The translations under genes were made by a program, and so were the position numbers. From assembly GCA_003650785.1 (NCBI GenBank), contig QMRW01000079.1:1-5956 (forward strand): a stretch of DNA of 5,956 bases, read 5' to 3'. Below are positions 4,837 to 5,956 of this stretch, in pieces. The first letter of the stretch is position 1. Each line of letters opens with the position of its first letter. The stretch comes from Thermoprotei archaeon (GTDB taxonomy: Archaea; Thermoproteota; Thermoprotei; Thermofilales; B20-G17). The notes under the pieces are model-generated. The model ran no database searches, had not been told where the DNA came from, and saw only the letters and a list, made by a program, of their open reading frames with translations.

Positions 4837-4872
4837 GACTAGTGAGAAGAGAGTGTACTATGAAAGTAATAC

Positions 4873-4888
4873 CTGAGGGATTCCTCAG
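4873..4888. repeat. Perfect 6-bp hairpin between porB and thymidylate synthase
   Basis: CTGAGG-GATT-CCTCAG is a compact stem with a 4-nt loop. It sits upstream of the thymidylate synthase promoter region and downstream of the porB T-tracts. It could be an operator dyad or part of the porB 3' end. Confidence 0.5.
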
Positions 4889-4911
4889 CATATAGAGGTA
4901 GTCTTTAGTTG

Positions 4912-4936
4912 ATTAAAAAGATAAAGATAAAAAACA
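4912..4936 (-). terminator. T-rich terminator after porB
   Basis: Directly after the porB TAA, the - strand reads GTTTTTTATCTTTATCTTTT, three closely spaced T-runs. This is the usual form of an archaeal intrinsic terminator and needs no hairpin. Confidence 0.65.
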
Positions 4937-5878
4937 TTACTCTATCTCAAGCTTAGCTAATGCTCTTAATGTCTTCCACTGCTCTTCGACATCCCTCTTA
5001 AGCTTCTCTAAGATCTCTCTATTCTCCGGTCTCAGTAGGTGTGCAAATCTTCCCTGTATCTTAATGAATTCCTCTAACGGCTTGGGCTTGACTATGGGTA
5101 TGTTTATCTTATACCTACCGTGCTCTACTTCGTATATGGGGAAGTATCCTGTCTCTACAGCAAGTCTAGCTACTCTAACCGTGAGAGATGGATCGAATCT
5201 CCATCCAAGAGGACATGGACATAGGATATGGAGTACAGCAGGCCCTTCCACCTCTAGAGCCTTCCTAACCTTATTTATCAGGTCCACTGGAAGGGATATT
5301 GTAGCAGTAGCTGCATAGGGTATATTATGGGCAACAGCTATACCTATCAGATCCTTCTTCCTCTCAAGCTTACCGGGGATAACCCTACCAGCTGGACTAG
5401 TAGTAGTGGAGGCTCCTCTAGGAGTAGCTCCAGATCTCTGAATGCCAGTGTTCATATAGGCCTCATTATCATAGCATATGTACACAAAATCATGCCCCCT
5501 CTCTAGTGCACCTGAGAGTGCCTGGATACCTATATCGAAGGTACCTCCATCTCCAGCTAGTGCTATTACATCGGGTACTACGCCTTTACCATATTTCCTC
5601 TTAATAGTCTTGAATGCCTCGACGATACCTGATGCAACGGCAGCAGCATTTTCAAAAGCTACGTGAACCCACGGTATCTTCCAACTAGTGTAAGGATATA
5701 TTGTTGTCGAGACCTCAACACATCCAGTATTCATCACCACCACAGTAGGTCCTCTAAATGCTTTAGCGATCAACTTTATCGCTATAGCGGGACCACATCC
5801 AGCACACAATCTATGACCAGGAGCTATGTACAGATCCTCTTTTGGAATATCCCTTATAGTCTTAACGAACACTTCCAT
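4937..5878 (-). CDS. porB: Pyruvate:ferredoxin oxidoreductase beta subunit
   Basis: The 313-residue protein is the thiamine-diphosphate-binding subunit of the four-subunit cytoplasmic pyruvate synthase, slightly shorter than the roughly 330-residue Pyrococcus PorB that it closely resembles. Residues 20-29 (APGH..CAGCG) begin the domain. Cys25, Cys28 and Cys53 plus Cys in the CPCP motif (220/222) are the ligands of the proximal 4Fe-4S cluster. FPYT-type WKIPW and AFENAAA segments (66-80) follow. The ThDP/Mg motif is GDGGT at 109-113 with DNEAYMNTG at 137-145 and TTTSP at 158-162. The ATG at 5878 overlaps the porA stop by one base (TGATG) and has GGTG 10 nt upstream, so the in-frame ATG at 5899, inside porA, is not the start. 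The close match to pyruvate-type rather than 2-oxoglutarate or indolepyruvate enzymes makes the substrate fairly secure. porG and porD should lie near porA, outside the window. Confidence 0.93.
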   Translation of the reverse strand: MEVFVKTIRDIPKEDLYIAPGHRLCAGCGPAIAIKLIAKAFRGPTVVVMNTGCVEVSTTIYPYTSWKIPWVHVAFENAAAVASGIVEAFKTIKRKYGKGVVPDVIALAGDGGTFDIGIQALSGALERGHDFVYICYDNEAYMNTGIQRSGATPRGASTTTSPAGRVIPGKLERKKDLIGIAVAHNIPYAATATISLPVDLINKVRKALEVEGPAVLHILCPCPLGWRFDPSLTVRVARLAVETGYFPIYEVEHGRYKINIPIVKPKPLEEFIKIQGRFAHLLRPENREILEKLKRDVEEQWKTLRALAKLEIE

Positions 5879-5956
5879 CACCCCCTCACACCTATCCATA
5901 GAGCTCTCTTTTCCACCCTTCCACTCTCCGCAGTTTTTAATGCAAGCCTAAATACG
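5878..5956 (-). CDS. porA: Pyruvate:ferredoxin oxidoreductase alpha subunit, last 25 codons
   Basis: A frame open to the window edge encodes 25 residues ending in an ALWIGVRG stretch, then TGA (5880-5878), whose A is the first base of the porB ATG. Archaeal PorA proteins end in a similar aromatic-Ile/Val-Gly-Val-Arg tail, and porA-porB is the standard gene order. The fragment is too short to prove identity by sequence alone; the call rests on the tail and the overlap with porB. Confidence 0.7.
   Translation of the reverse strand, partial: VFRLALKTAESGRVEKRALWIGVRG

Noticed and set aside
5064..5666. + strand open frames opposite porB
   Set aside because: They are mirror frames of a highly conserved gene, with low-complexity Ser/Thr/Pro-rich composition.
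5879..5899. In-frame upstream ATG giving porB seven extra residues
   Set aside because: These codons lie inside the porA reading frame, and the ATG at 5878 overlaps the porA stop and has GGTG at proper spacing.

Overview
The window looks like part of the chromosome of a thermophilic archaeon, probably in the Thermoproteota/TACK group. The evidence is a separate-subunit pyruvate:ferredoxin oxidoreductase, a short archaeal-type thymidylate synthase, many 4Fe-4S proteins, heavy use of AGA/AGG and ATA codons, GGTG-type Shine-Dalgarno sites, TATA boxes about 30 nt ahead of starts, and T-rich 3' ends. I cannot name a genus. Base composition is AT-rich and even along the window, and I see no transposase, integrase, tRNA, rRNA or CRISPR array.

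Layout. On the + strand, the C-terminal part of a DUF362 protein (bases 2-415) overlaps by 4 nt the start of a NapG/MauM-like polyferredoxin (412-993). A gene-free stretch of 658 bp (994-1651) follows, lying between two convergent 3' ends. It holds a run of inverted repeats (1123-1324) behind a TATA-like box, and further on some short direct repeats. Everything else is on the - strand and reads right to left: the last 25 codons of porA (5878-5956), porB (4937-5878), a thymidylate synthase (4075-4803), a DapA-superfamily lyase (2833-3753) and a PreA/dihydropyrimidine-dehydrogenase-like flavo-iron-sulfur protein (1652-2824).

How the genes work together. porA and porB overlap by one base and encode the core of pyruvate synthase (pyruvate + CoA + oxidised ferredoxin <=> acetyl-CoA + CO2 + reduced ferredoxin). 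The DapA-like and PreA-like genes form a clear two-gene operon with a TATA box, a Shine-Dalgarno site ahead of each start, and a 3' hairpin plus T-run. Both enzymes keep the core catalytic residue of their family (Schiff-base Lys169; loop Cys139) but have lost other residues that define the textbook substrates. The best candidate here for an undescribed function is therefore this operon: an aldolase-type lyase coupled to a ferredoxin-linked flavin reductase of unknown substrate. The DUF362/polyferredoxin pair is another electron-transfer module with no assigned partner. The second candidate is the hairpin run at 1123-1324, which may be a small RNA.
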